From Shinella fusca (GTDB taxonomy: Bacteria; Pseudomonadota; Alphaproteobacteria; Rhizobiales; Rhizobiaceae), in contig NZ_JACHIK010000012.1 of assembly GCF_014203155.1 (NCBI RefSeq), forward strand, positions 62,001 to 126,000: 64,000 bases of DNA, written 5' to 3'. How positions within the stretch are numbered: the stretch's first letter is position 1; every line of letters starts with the position of its first letter. The notes under the pieces are model-generated. The model was not told the origin of the DNA. It saw only the letters and a list, made by a program, of their open reading frames with translations, and searched no databases. Positions 39,933 to 49,016 of the stretch are shown piece after piece. Position numbers and translations under genes: made by a program.

Positions 39933-42590
39933 TCACTCCGCGGCCGCGGCAAGGCATCCATCGACGATCCCCCGGATTTCCGCGCGGCAGGAGCCGCAGT
40001 TCGTCCCGGCATTGAGCGTCTTGCCGACGGCCTCGACGCTGTGGCAGCCGCCGCGCACGGCGGCGACGATCTGGTTGACGCCGACGCCGAAGCAGGAACA
40101 GACGGTCGCGCCGGGATCCGGCTTGTCCGCCCCCGGCCGCCCGGCGACGAGCGCAAAGCGCCGGCGCGGATCGGCATGGTCGGCGGCAAGCTGCGCGATC
40201 GCCCAGTTGCGCGCGACGGCGACGGGCCCGCGCGCCAGGAAGAACGCGGCGAGAAGGCGCGTGCCGTCGAAGAAGGCGAGCCTGATGTCGCCGGTCTGCG
40301 CATCCGCATAGCCGAGCGGTTCGACGCCGTCCGGAATGGCGAAGACCCGGCGGCACCAGCCGGCCCAGTCCCCGGCCGGTTCGGCGAAGGCAAGCTCCAG
40401 CCGCCAGCCGCCAGCCGCCTTCGCCAGCGCCCAATAGGGGGCATCCGGTTCGACGGGCCGTGCCTGCGAGACCGCAAAGGCATAGTGCCGCGCCGCGAAC
40501 CGGCGGGCCGCAACGGCGACGTTCTTCGAGGCCGGCTGGCCCGAGAACGGATCGGTGATCGCCGGCACGACGGCATCGATGCGGGCGCGCGCGGCGAACT
40601 GGTCGTTCCAGTGCATGGGCGCGAAAATGCTGCCGCGCGCCTGCCGCTCGGTGATGAGGGCCCGAACGACCGCCCTGCCCTGCGGGCTCTCGATCTCGAC
40701 CAGCCCGGCATTGCCGACGCCGATCTCCATCGCATCGCGCGGGTGCAGTTCCGCAAAGGGCTCCGCGATATGGGAGGAAAGGCGCGCGCTTTTGCCGGTG
40801 CGCGTCATGGTGTGCCACTGGTCGCGGATGCGGCCGGTGTTGAGCGTGAAGGGATAGGCGGCATCGGTGCGGTCGGTTTCGGCCGGCGCGACGGCGACAA
40901 GGCGGGCCTTGCCGTCCGCATGGTAGAAACCGCCAGTACCGAAGAAGCGGCTTTCCGCAGGCTCTCGCCCCGCCGGCTGCGGCCATTGGAAGGGGTCAAG
41001 GACCTCATAGGCAGCGCGCGCGAGACCGGCATGGGCGCCGATATCGAAATCCCGCCTGCCGTCGTTCTCGAAGGCAGAGAGGGCGGCGTGCTCGGAAAAG
41101 ACATCGGCCGGCGCCGCATAGGCGAAGGCATCGGCAAAGCCCATGCGGCGGGCGACCTCGGCAAGCTGCCACCAGTCGGCGCGCGCTTGCCCCGGCGCCG
41201 CGAGGAACGCCCGCTGGCGGGAAATGCGGCGCTCCGAATTGGTGACCGTACCGTCCTTCTCGCCCCAGCCGAGCGAGGGCAGCAGGACATGGGCGTAGCG
41301 GGTGGTGTCGGTCTTTCCCAGGACATCGGAGACAGCCACGAAGGGGCAGGCTTCCAACGCCTCCGCGACCGCATCGGCATCCGGCATGGAGACGACAGGG
41401 TTCGTCGCCATGATCCACAGCGCCTTGATGCGCCCCTCGCCCACCGCCTTGAAGAGGTCGACGGCCTTGAGGCCCGGCTTCTGCGCAACGGCCGGTGCGC
41501 GCCAGAAGCGCTGCACGCGGTCGCGGTCGTCAGCATTTTCGAGCGCCATATGGGCGGCGAGCATGTTGGCGAGCCCGCCGACCTCGCGCCCCCCCATGGC
41601 GTTCGGCTGGCCGGTGAGCGAGAACGGCCCCATGCCCGGCCGGCCGATGCGGCCGGTGGCAAGGTGGCAATTGAGGATCGCATTGACCTTGTCCGTGCCC
41701 GAGGACGACTGGTTGACGCCCTGGCTGTAGCAGGTCACCACCTTTTCGGTTTCCGCGAACAGGCGGTAGAATTCGCGCAGTTGCATGGCCGGCAAGCCGG
41801 TCCGCTCCAGCACTTCGGCAAAGGAGAGGCGGCCGGCCGCCAGGAAGGCATCGGCGAAACCGGACGTATGCGCGGCGATGTAATTCTGGTCGACGGCATC
41901 GCCGGCAACCAGATGGGAGAAGAGGCCGGCGAAGAGCGCCACGTCCCCGTCGGGACGGATCGCGAGGTGCAGGTCGGCGATATCGGCCGTCATGGTGCGG
42001 CGCGGATCGATGACGACGACCTTCATGCCGGGCCGCTTCGCCTTGGCCGCGGCAAGGCGCTGGTAGAGCACGGGATGGCACCAGGCAAGGTTCGAGCCGG
42101 CAAGGACGACGAGGTCCGCCAGTTCGAGGTCCTCATAGGTTCCCGGCACCGTATCGGCGCCGAAGGCACGGCGGTGCCCGGCGACGGAGGACGACATGCA
42201 GAGCCGCGAATTGGTGTCGATGTTCGCCGAGCCGACGAAGCCCTTCATCAGCTTGTTGGCGACGTAATAGTCCTCCGTCAGCAACTGGCCTGAGACGTAG
42301 AAGGCGACGGAATCCGGGCCGTATTCCTTGATGGCGGCGGCGAATTTCCCGGCGACGAGGTCGAGCGCTTCATCCCAGGAGGCCTGCCGGCCGCCGATCT
42401 CGGGATGGAGGATGCGGCCGTCGAGGTCGATCGTCTCGGCGAGCGCCGATCCCTTCGAGCAGAGCCGGCCGTAATTCGACGGATGATCCGGATCGCCCCT
42501 GACGGAGACGCCCCCGTCCTCCGCCACCGTCGCGACGACCCCGCAGCCGACGCCGCAATAGGGGCAGGTGGTTTTCGTCTCAACGGGCAT
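39933..42590 (-). CDS. nasA: Assimilatory nitrate reductase large subunit
   Basis: An 885-residue molybdopterin oxidoreductase. The N-terminal 4Fe-4S motif is CPYCGVGC (C9, C12, C16) with a fourth cysteine in RLCSKG. The Mo-bis-MGD domains follow (YSQGVNQSSSGTDKVNAI, MATNPVVSMPDA). A C-terminal BFD-like 2Fe-2S domain (VCSCFGVG ... NCGSC) is present, as in NasA/NarB proteins that take electrons from NADH or ferredoxin partners. It reduces nitrate to nitrite in the cytoplasm. It is the last gene of the leftward narK-nirB-nirD-nasA cluster, separated from nirD by a long palindromic repeat. GGGAG precedes the ATG. Confidence 0.93.
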   Translation of the reverse strand: MPVETKTTCPYCGVGCGVVATVAEDGGVSVRGDPDHPSNYGRLCSKGSALAETIDLDGRILHPEIGGRQASWDEALDLVAGKFAAAIKEYGPDSVAFYVSGQLLTEDYYVANKLMKGFVGSANIDTNSRLCMSSSVAGHRRAFGADTVPGTYEDLELADLVVLAGSNLAWCHPVLYQRLAAAKAKRPGMKVVVIDPRRTMTADIADLHLAIRPDGDVALFAGLFSHLVAGDAVDQNYIAAHTSGFADAFLAAGRLSFAEVLERTGLPAMQLREFYRLFAETEKVVTCYSQGVNQSSSGTDKVNAILNCHLATGRIGRPGMGPFSLTGQPNAMGGREVGGLANMLAAHMALENADDRDRVQRFWRAPAVAQKPGLKAVDLFKAVGEGRIKALWIMATNPVVSMPDADAVAEALEACPFVAVSDVLGKTDTTRYAHVLLPSLGWGEKDGTVTNSERRISRQRAFLAAPGQARADWWQLAEVARRMGFADAFAYAAPADVFSEHAALSAFENDGRRDFDIGAHAGLARAAYEVLDPFQWPQPAGREPAESRFFGTGGFYHADGKARLVAVAPAETDRTDAAYPFTLNTGRIRDQWHTMTRTGKSARLSSHIAEPFAELHPRDAMEIGVGNAGLVEIESPQGRAVVRALITERQARGSIFAPMHWNDQFAARARIDAVVPAITDPFSGQPASKNVAVAARRFAARHYAFAVSQARPVEPDAPYWALAKAAGGWRLELAFAEPAGDWAGWCRRVFAIPDGVEPLGYADAQTGDIRLAFFDGTRLLAAFFLARGPVAVARNWAIAQLAADHADPRRRFALVAGRPGADKPDPGATVCSCFGVGVNQIVAAVRGGCHSVEAVGKTLNAGTNCGSCRAEIRGIVDGCLAAAAE

Positions 42591-42630
42591 GGGCGGCTCC
42601 CGTCAGCGGCGGGAGGCGGCGTGCCCCGAT

Positions 42631-42784
42631 ACCCCCCTCTGCCCTGCCGGGCATCTCCCCCTCAAGGGGGGAGATTGGATGGAGCACTGTTTCGCCCATC
42701 GTCGACGTCGAGTTCGGGCGATGCCATTTCGTCTTGCCGATCTCCCCCCTTGAGGGGGAGATGCCCGGCAGGGCAGAGGGGGGT
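42631..42784. repeat. Long palindromic intergenic repeat (RIME-like)
   Basis: Two 45-bp arms, 42631-42675 and 42740-42784, are perfect inverted copies around a 64-bp centre. Each arm also contains a nested hairpin (ATCTCCCCC ... GGGGGGAGAT). The element fills the gap between nirD and nasA. It has the look of the multicopy palindromic elements (RIME class) scattered between genes in Rhizobiaceae, which is an inference from its form and sequence style. No target-site duplication or open frame is seen. Confidence 0.8.
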
Positions 42785-42805
42785 GCTTTTGTTTGCATCA
42801 AGCCT

Positions 42806-43141
42806 CTACTCCGCCGCCATCATCAGGCTTTCGAGCGCGATGAACAGCGCCCCGTCCTCGTTGCGGAGCGGAATGGTCTTCACCGCCCCTTCGTCCGCGC
42901 CGAGCGCCTTGCCGGTTTCCAGCGAGATCACCCAGTTGTGCAATGGGCAGGTGACGGCCTTGGCGTGGACGATGCCCTGCGAGAGCGGTCCGCCCTTGTG
43001 CGGGCAATGATCCTCGATGGCGAAGGCCTCGTTTTCCGCGGTGCGGAAGACGGCGATCCTGCCCTGCGGGGTCTTCACGCAGCGCGCGCCGCGGAGCGGG
43101 ATGTCGGCGATATTGCCGATGGCGATCCAGTTCGTGTCCAT
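42806..43141 (-). CDS. nirD: Nitrite reductase small subunit NirD (Rieske type)
   Basis: A 111-residue Rieske-fold protein with an intact 2Fe-2S motif: CPHKGG and CPLHNW. It is the small subunit of NADH-dependent assimilatory nitrite reductase with NirB. It begins 4 bp after nirB. The palindromic repeat follows its stop by about 20 bp. Confidence 0.92.
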   Translation of the reverse strand: MDTNWIAIGNIADIPLRGARCVKTPQGRIAVFRTAENEAFAIEDHCPHKGGPLSQGIVHAKAVTCPLHNWVISLETGKALGADEGAVKTIPLRNEDGALFIALESLMMAAE

Positions 43142-43145
43142 GGGC

Positions 43146-45596
43146 TTACTCCGCGGCCTGACCGTAGCCGATGGTCGCCATCGGCCGGAATTCGTGCTTG
43201 TCCTTGCCGGAGACGCGCTCCGACCAGGGATCGACCTGGGCGAATTTCTGGGAGAAGACGAAGCGGTCGAAATAGGCCTTGCGCCTGTCCGCGTCGCCCA
43301 TGATCTGGCGGCGGATCTCGTCGAGGCCGACGCGCTTTGCCCATTTGTAGATGCGCTCGAGATAGCGCGCCTGCTCGCGGTACATCTGCGTCAGCGCCAC
43401 GATATGCTCCAGCGCCTCGTCCTCGGTTCTGACGAGGCCGAGCACTTCCGTGCCCTTGATGTCGAGGCCGGCCGCGCCGGCGAAATGGATCTCGAAGCCG
43501 GAATCGACGCAGACGACGCCGATATCCTTGCAGGTCGCCTCCGCACAGTTGCGCGGACAACCGGAGACCGCCATCTTCAGCTTGGCCGGCGTCCACGAGC
43601 CCCACATGAACTTCTCGATGCGGATGCCGAGCCCGGTGGAATCCTGCGTGCCGAAACGGCACCAGTCGGAGCCGACGCACGTTTTCACCGTGCGCAGTCC
43701 CTTGGCATAGGCCTGCCCCGAGATGAAGCCGGCCTTGCCGAGATCGGCCCAGACGGCCGGCAGGTCCTCCTTCTCGATGCCGAGCAGGTCGATACGCTGG
43801 CCGCCCGTCACCTTCACCAGCGGGATCTCGAACTTGTCGACGACGTCGGCGATGGCACGCAGCTCGGAGGCATTGGTGACGCCGCCCCACATGCGCGGCA
43901 CGACGGAATAGGTGCCGTCCTTCTGGATATTGGCGTGGACGCGCTCGTTGATGAAGCGCGACTGGTAGTCGTCGGCATATTCGTCCGGCCAGTCGCAGAC
44001 GAGGTAGTAGTTGAGCGCCGGCCGGCACTTCGCACAGCCGCAGGAGGTCTTCCACTCCAGCTCCTGCATGACGGCGGGAATGGTCTTCAGCTTCTTCGCC
44101 TTGATGAGGCGGCGCACGTCGTCATGGCCGAGATCGGTGCAGCCGCAAATCGGCTGCACGGCGGCGGGGTTGTAGGCATCGCCCAGCGTCAGCGTCATCA
44201 ACTGCTCGACGAGGCCGGTGCAGGATCCGCAGGAGGCCGACGCCTTGGTGTGAGCGCGCACGTCGTCGAGCGAGGTCAGGCCCTTTTCCGTGATCGCCGA
44301 GACGATCCTGCCCTTGCACACGCCGTTGCAGCCGCAGATCTCCGCATCATCCGGCAAGGCTACAACGGCCGCCATAGGGTCCAGCGGGCCCCCCCCCTGG
44401 TAGGCCTGACCGAAGATCAGCGTCTCGCGCATCTCGGAGATGTCGGTCGCCTTCTTCTTCAGGTCGTTGAACCAGGCGCCGTCGGCGGTCTCGCCGTAGA
44501 GGACCGTGCCGATGATGCGGTTGTCCTTCAGCACCAGCCGCTTGTAGACGCCGGCCGAGGCATCGCGCAGCACGATCTCCTCGCGGTCGTCCCCATCAGC
44601 GAAATCGCCGAGCGAGAACAGCTCGATGCCCGTCACCTTGAGCTTGGTCGGCGTATCGGAATGCACGAAGGCGGCCGAGGGATCGCCGGCAAGATGGGCG
44701 GCGGCGACGCGCGCCATTTCGTAAAGCGGGGCGACCAGGCCATAGACCATGCCGCCGACTTCCGCACATTCGCCGAGCGCCCAGATGGAGCCGTCCGAGG
44801 TCTGCATGCCGTGGTCGACGACGATGCCGCGATTGACGGCAAGGCCCGCCTCCTTCGCAAGGCCGACGCTGGGGCGGATGCCGACGGCCATCACGACCAG
44901 CGTCGCCGGGATGACGCGCCCGTCCTCAAGCTCGATGCCCTCGACCCTTCCCTTGCCGACGATGGCCTTGGTGTTGGCCTTGCAGACGACCTTGATGCCG
45001 CGCCCTTCCAGCTCCTTCTGCAGGAGGTAGCCGGCGGCGGGGTCGAGCTGGCGGTCCATGAGGGTGGGCATGACGTGGAGCACGGTGACGTCCATGCCGC
45101 GGCCGGCAAGGCCGGCGGCCGCTTCCAGGCCGAGCAGGCCCCCGCCGATGACCACCGCCTTTTCGCGCGACTGGGCGGCCAGCAGCATGGCCTGCACGTC
45201 GTCGAGGTCGCGATAGGTGATGACGCCGGGCAGGTTGTTGCCGGGCACGGGCAGGATGAAGGGCACGGAGCCGGTGGCGATCACCAGCCTGTCGTAGCTC
45301 TCCGTCACGCCATGGTCGGAGGTGACGGTCTTGGCGTCACGGTCGATGGCGACGATGCGGTGGCCCTTGTAGAGCGTAATGCCGTGCTTGATGTACCAGC
45401 CGTCGCCGTGGATGATGATCTGTTCGTAGTCCTTCTCGCCGGACAGCACCGGAGAGAGCATGATGCGGTCGTAGTTGACGCGCGGCTCGGCGTTGAAGAT
45501 GGTCACCTCGTAGCGGCCGGGCGCTTTTTCCAGGAGATGTTCCAGCATGCGGCCCGGCGCCATGCCGTTGCCGATGATGACGAGTTTCTCGGTCAT
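43146..45596 (-). CDS. nirB: Nitrite reductase [NAD(P)H] large subunit NirB
   Basis: An 816-residue enzyme that reduces nitrite to ammonium. In order it has an FAD/NAD(P)H reductase domain (VIIGNGMAPGR at the N-terminus, VVIGGGLLGLEAA), BFD-like 2Fe-2S segments (CGCNGVCKG, CGSC, CGCAKC) and the siroheme/4Fe-4S domain (CVGSDWC, GCPRNCAEATC). AAGGAAAC precedes the ATG. It lies between the transporter gene and nirD in the nas operon. Confidence 0.95.
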   Translation of the reverse strand: MTEKLVIIGNGMAPGRMLEHLLEKAPGRYEVTIFNAEPRVNYDRIMLSPVLSGEKDYEQIIIHGDGWYIKHGITLYKGHRIVAIDRDAKTVTSDHGVTESYDRLVIATGSVPFILPVPGNNLPGVITYRDLDDVQAMLLAAQSREKAVVIGGGLLGLEAAAGLAGRGMDVTVLHVMPTLMDRQLDPAAGYLLQKELEGRGIKVVCKANTKAIVGKGRVEGIELEDGRVIPATLVVMAVGIRPSVGLAKEAGLAVNRGIVVDHGMQTSDGSIWALGECAEVGGMVYGLVAPLYEMARVAAAHLAGDPSAAFVHSDTPTKLKVTGIELFSLGDFADGDDREEIVLRDASAGVYKRLVLKDNRIIGTVLYGETADGAWFNDLKKKATDISEMRETLIFGQAYQGGGPLDPMAAVVALPDDAEICGCNGVCKGRIVSAITEKGLTSLDDVRAHTKASASCGSCTGLVEQLMTLTLGDAYNPAAVQPICGCTDLGHDDVRRLIKAKKLKTIPAVMQELEWKTSCGCAKCRPALNYYLVCDWPDEYADDYQSRFINERVHANIQKDGTYSVVPRMWGGVTNASELRAIADVVDKFEIPLVKVTGGQRIDLLGIEKEDLPAVWADLGKAGFISGQAYAKGLRTVKTCVGSDWCRFGTQDSTGLGIRIEKFMWGSWTPAKLKMAVSGCPRNCAEATCKDIGVVCVDSGFEIHFAGAAGLDIKGTEVLGLVRTEDEALEHIVALTQMYREQARYLERIYKWAKRVGLDEIRRQIMGDADRRKAYFDRFVFSQKFAQVDPWSERVSGKDKHEFRPMATIGYGQAAE

Positions 45597-45611
45597 GATG
45601 TTTCCTTGCGA

Positions 45612-46838
45612 TTATGCGGCGATGGCGGAGACGGAGAGGCGCTCCATCCGGCGGATCGACAGGTGCATCCACACGAGCGCGGCGGCGACGACGGCAAGGA
45701 GCAGCATGAAACAGCTCTGCCACAGGCCCGTCGCATCCTTGAGGAGGCCGAAGGCGATGGGCAGCACGAAGCCGCCGAGCCCGCCGACCATGCCGACGAC
45801 ACCGCCGACCGCGCCGACGCTTTGCGGGTAATAGGTGGGGATGTGCTTGTAGACGGCTGCCTTGCCGAGGCTCATGACGAAGCCGAGCACGAAGACGGCG
45901 ACGATGAAGATCGCGGGCGAGACACCCGCCGGCAGCGACAGGACGAGGGTGGCGGCGGCCGAGACGGCGAACATCCCGTAGAGCACGCTGCGGGCGCCCT
46001 TGCGGTCCGAGAGCACGCCGCCGAGCGCGCGGAAGACGCTGCCCGGGATCGAGTAGGCGGCGGCGACCATGCCGGCCGTCGCGATATCGAAGCCGTAGAC
46101 GCCGACGAGGTAGCGCGGCAGCCAGAGCGACAGCGCGACGAAGCCGCCGAAGGCGAAGAAATAGTAGAGCGAGAAGCGCCAGACACGGGCATCGCCGAGC
46201 GGGGCGAACTCCTCGCGCAGGCTGCGCCGCGGCGCCGCGCCGGCGCGCCGGTCGCGGAAGGCGGGATCGTCGGTCGTGGTGAACCAGAAGAGGAAGGCCG
46301 CCACGATCAGCGCCGCCGCCCAGAACTGCGCCACCATCTGCCAGCCGGCGGCGACGAGCACGAAGGGCGCGAGGAACTTCGTCAGCGCCGCCCCGACATT
46401 GCCGGCGCCGAAGATGCCGAGCACCGTGCCCTGCTTTTCCGGCGGGAAGAACGGCGAGACATAGGCGACGCCGACGGCGAAGGTGCCGCCGGCAAGCCCC
46501 ACGCCGAGGCCGGCGAGCAGCATCTGGGGATAGGTCGTGGCATGGGAGAGGAGGAGCGTCGCAAGCGCCGCCGCCAGCATGGTCAGCGTATAGACGAGGC
46601 GCCCGCCGTAGCGGGTCGTCCAGACGCCGAGCACGACGCGCACCAGCGAGCCGGTGAGGATCGGCGTGCCGACGAGGAGGCCGAACTCGGCCTCGCTGAG
46701 CCCGAGGTCCTTACCGATGCGGATGCCGATGATCGCGAAGATCGTCCAGACGGCGAAACAGATGGTGAAGGCGAAGGTGGACATCCACAGGGCGACGGCG
46801 GGTGCGTGCGCGGGGACAGGTTGCTTGATCTCGGACAT
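45612..46838 (-). CDS. Nitrate/nitrite transporter, NarK/NasA family (MFS)
   Basis: A 408-residue, twelve-helix MFS protein with the nitrate-signature glycine-rich segments (AGLGVGLAGGTFAVGVAYVSPFFP and VGAVGGVVGMVGGLGGFVLP). It supplies nitrate to NasA. The start at 46838 (MSEIKQ) avoids an extension that would include the leader terminator. It is the first gene after the regulated leader, so it and the downstream nirBD-nasA depend on read-through. Confidence 0.9.
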   Translation of the reverse strand: MSEIKQPVPAHAPAVALWMSTFAFTICFAVWTIFAIIGIRIGKDLGLSEAEFGLLVGTPILTGSLVRVVLGVWTTRYGGRLVYTLTMLAAALATLLLSHATTYPQMLLAGLGVGLAGGTFAVGVAYVSPFFPPEKQGTVLGIFGAGNVGAALTKFLAPFVLVAAGWQMVAQFWAAALIVAAFLFWFTTTDDPAFRDRRAGAAPRRSLREEFAPLGDARVWRFSLYYFFAFGGFVALSLWLPRYLVGVYGFDIATAGMVAAAYSIPGSVFRALGGVLSDRKGARSVLYGMFAVSAAATLVLSLPAGVSPAIFIVAVFVLGFVMSLGKAAVYKHIPTYYPQSVGAVGGVVGMVGGLGGFVLPIAFGLLKDATGLWQSCFMLLLAVVAAALVWMHLSIRRMERLSVSAIAA

Positions 46839-46885
46839 GGCTTCTCCGTGGCCCGACAAGGTCGTGCCGCTCCATCTTGAGGGTG

Positions 46886-46958
46886 AAAAACGAAAAGCCG
46901 CTGGCCAGGGCCACGCGAGACGGACGGTCCGGTTCGCAGGATCCTGATCAGCGGCTTT
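46886..46958 (-). terminator. Leader terminator of the nitrate assimilation operon
   Basis: On the minus strand, CCTG.TCAGCGGCTTT-type arms (46943-46958 with 46894-46909; 14 of 16 pairs) form a long hairpin followed by TTTTCGTTTTT. It lies inside the untranslated leader, 48 bp before the transporter start, so it is an attenuator rather than an operon end. NasT (ANTAR) encoded next door is the expected antiterminator. Confidence 0.75.
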
Positions 46959-46988
46959 GCTGGAGGCGCCCGTCATTGGACGCCGATA

Positions 46989-47009
46989 TCGTGGCCCGAA
47001 GGCCTACGA
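46989..47009 (-). promoter_or_regulatory. 5' leader hairpin with UUCG tetraloop
   Basis: On the minus strand TCGTAGGCC, a TTCG loop and GGCCACGA pair with one bulged A. It begins at the predicted transcription start of the sigma-54 promoter, upstream of the leader terminator, and may be part of the ANTAR target or protect the mRNA 5' end. Confidence 0.5.
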
Positions 47010-47016
47010 GAAGATA

Positions 47017-47032
47017 AGCAACCGGCGTGCCA
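47017..47032 (-). promoter_or_regulatory. Sigma-54 promoter of the nitrate assimilation operon
   Basis: The minus strand reads TGGCACGCCGGTTGCT, an exact match to TGGCACRNNNNTTGCW with correct -24/-12 spacing. Initiation is expected around 47006. This ties expression to RpoN and an activator such as NtrC under nitrogen limitation. Confidence 0.8.
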
Positions 47033-47114
47033 AGTTCATCAAACTATTGTTTTTGCACGTGGAAATCTGGAGATCGACGCACCGCGAAGCCATTTTTTGT
47101 GCAGTGCGCATAAA

Positions 47115-48341
47115 TTAGTCGCCCGATCGGCGGGCAGCCTGCATTTCGATATAGGCGTCCACGTCGTCCGGATCGAACCGGCCGCCGTCGAAGAAACCGT
47201 CGGGCCCGAGCGTCAGCGCGCCGGAGGAGCCGACCGGCGTCTCCACGGTCAAGGCGCCCTCCACCTTGGCGCTCGCCGAAGGCATGGCGACGCCGAGCGC
47301 CGTCAGCGCCGCGCGGTAGACATCCGGCCGGTAGGTCTGCGCGGCGATCCGCCGGTGGCCGGCGGTATGCGCGATCTGCCCCCAGCGCACCATCTGGGTA
47401 TAGAACCACAGCGCATGGCTCTTCCACGGGAAGGTCGCGGCCTTGGCATGGGGAACGAAGAAATCCCCGACCTGCCGCACGATACCGCCGCCCACCGGCA
47501 ATGTGCCGCTGAGGGCCGGCAGCAGCAGCGCGGCGTCCCGCCCGACATAGGCGGGCCGCGCGAGAAGCTGCGCCAGTTCCCCATGGTTTTCCGGCCGTGC
47601 GCACCAGAGCGAGGCCCGATGCAGCGCGACGAGCAATGCCGCCAGCGCCTCGGGATGGCTTTCCGCCCAGCGGGCATTGACGCCGAGCACCTTTTCCGGG
47701 CTCGACTTCCAGATGGCCGCCTTGACGGTGGCAAGATGCCCGCCGCGCTCGAGCACGCCGAACGTATTCCAGGGCTCGCCCGCGCAGTAGCCGTCGATAA
47801 GGCCTTGCGCCAGCGCATCGCCCATGTCCGGCGGGGGCAGGACGACGATCTCGATGTCGCGGTCCGGATCGATGCCGCTCGCCGCCAGCCAGTAGCGCAA
47901 TTCGTAGTTATGGCCCGAATAGGGATGCACGACGCCGAAGCGCAGCGGCTCGCCCCGGCGTCTGCCGATCACGCGGCGAAGGGCGGCACCGTTCCCGCGC
48001 GCATCGAGGTCGTCCTTCGCCCCCTCGCCCGCCATCGCCCGCCAGAGGGCGGCGGAAACCGTCACGGCATTGCCGCCGAGGCCGAGCGCCATGGGCACGA
48101 TCATCTTCGGCGCCGGGGCGCTGAGGCCGAGATTGCAGGCAATCGGCATGGGCCCGAGGATATGGGCGACATCGACATGGCTGACGGCAAGCCGGTCGCG
48201 GATGCTCGCCCAGGAGCGCTCGCGCACGAGGGTGAGGTCGACCCCCTCGGCTTCGGCAAAGCCCTTCTCCTTGGCGACGACGAGCAGCGCGCTGTCGAGC
48301 AGCGGGACGAAGCCGGCGGTGATGGCATGTCGCGTCGTCAT
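47115..48341 (-). CDS. nasS: NasS, nitrate-sensing NrtA/CmpA-type protein
   Basis: A 408-residue protein of the NrtA/CmpA solute-binding fold without a signal peptide, as in cytoplasmic NasS sensors. Typical segments are GFVPLLDSALLVVAKEKGF, VVHPYSGHNYELRYWLA and DGYCAGEPWNTFG. NasS binds NasT in the absence of nitrate or nitrite and releases it when they are present. Its start overlaps the nasT stop by 4 bp (ATGA). Confidence 0.9.
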   Translation of the reverse strand: MTTRHAITAGFVPLLDSALLVVAKEKGFAEAEGVDLTLVRERSWASIRDRLAVSHVDVAHILGPMPIACNLGLSAPAPKMIVPMALGLGGNAVTVSAALWRAMAGEGAKDDLDARGNGAALRRVIGRRRGEPLRFGVVHPYSGHNYELRYWLAASGIDPDRDIEIVVLPPPDMGDALAQGLIDGYCAGEPWNTFGVLERGGHLATVKAAIWKSSPEKVLGVNARWAESHPEALAALLVALHRASLWCARPENHGELAQLLARPAYVGRDAALLLPALSGTLPVGGGIVRQVGDFFVPHAKAATFPWKSHALWFYTQMVRWGQIAHTAGHRRIAAQTYRPDVYRAALTALGVAMPSASAKVEGALTVETPVGSSGALTLGPDGFFDGGRFDPDDVDAYIEMQAARRSGD

Positions 48342-48940
48342 TCCTTCGCTCCCGGATCGAGAAGGCTCGCGGCCGTGACGAGGCTCTGGGCGATCTCGGC
48401 GATCTTGCGGTTCTGGTTCATCGCCGTGCGGCGGAGCAGCGCATAGGCCTCCTCCTCCGAAAGCCCGCGCGAGCGCATCAGCAGCCCCTTGGCACGGTCG
48501 ATGACCTTGCGGTTCTCCAGCTCGCCGCGCGTTTCCTCCAGCTCGCGGTTGAGGCGGGAGAAGGCGTTGAAGCGGCTGATCGCCATCTTCAGGATCGGCC
48601 GGACACGCTCCTGCCGGAGCCCGTCGACGATATAGGCCGAGACGCCCGCCTCCACCGCCGCCTCGATGGAGGCCTCGTCGGACTTGTCGACGAACATGGC
48701 GATGGGGCGCTGCACGGCGCGCGAGAGCTGGAAGATGCTCTCCAGCATGTCGCGGTTGGGGTTTTCCAGATCGATGACGATGACGTCGGGATTGAGCTCG
48801 GCGATGCGCCGCGCAAGGCCGTGCATCTCGTCGATGACGGTGACGCGGTCGTAGCCAGCACCGCGCAGCCCCTCTTCGATGATGGCGGCGCGGATGCGGT
48901 TCTCGTCGATGACCAGTACGTTGAGCTCGCTCGGTTTCAT
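48338..48940 (-). CDS. nasT: NasT, ANTAR-domain antiterminator
   Basis: A 200-residue response-regulator-like protein: a receiver-type domain (LNVLVIDENRIRAAII..., VIVIDLENPNRDM) and a C-terminal ANTAR RNA-binding domain (ENRKVIDRAKGLLMRSRGLSEEEAYALLR). Known NasT proteins bind a leader RNA and prevent termination upstream of nas genes. It is co-translated with nasS and lies upstream of the leader at 46886-47009 that it probably controls. Confidence 0.93.
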   Translation of the reverse strand: MKPSELNVLVIDENRIRAAIIEEGLRGAGYDRVTVIDEMHGLARRIAELNPDVIVIDLENPNRDMLESIFQLSRAVQRPIAMFVDKSDEASIEAAVEAGVSAYIVDGLRQERVRPILKMAISRFNAFSRLNRELEETRGELENRKVIDRAKGLLMRSRGLSEEEAYALLRRTAMNQNRKIAEIAQSLVTAASLLDPGAKE

Positions 48941-49016
48941 GCCAACATCGCAATGACGCCGCGCCCAGGAATTGGCGCGCGGTTATATTGCAATGCAGCA
49001 TGAGACATCCGTAAAA

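Noticed and set aside
40041-42293. Long plus-strand frame across nasA
   Set aside because: Antisense to a complete molybdoenzyme gene; no recognisable domain.
42631-42784. Insertion sequence or CRISPR interpretation of the palindromic repeat
   Set aside because: No transposase frame, no target duplication and only two inverted arms with no direct-repeat periodicity.
43017-46880. A 1,287-codon open frame on the plus strand
   Set aside because: It is antisense to nirB and the nitrate transporter, whose motifs are intact; its product is low-complexity and typical of a GC-rich shadow frame.
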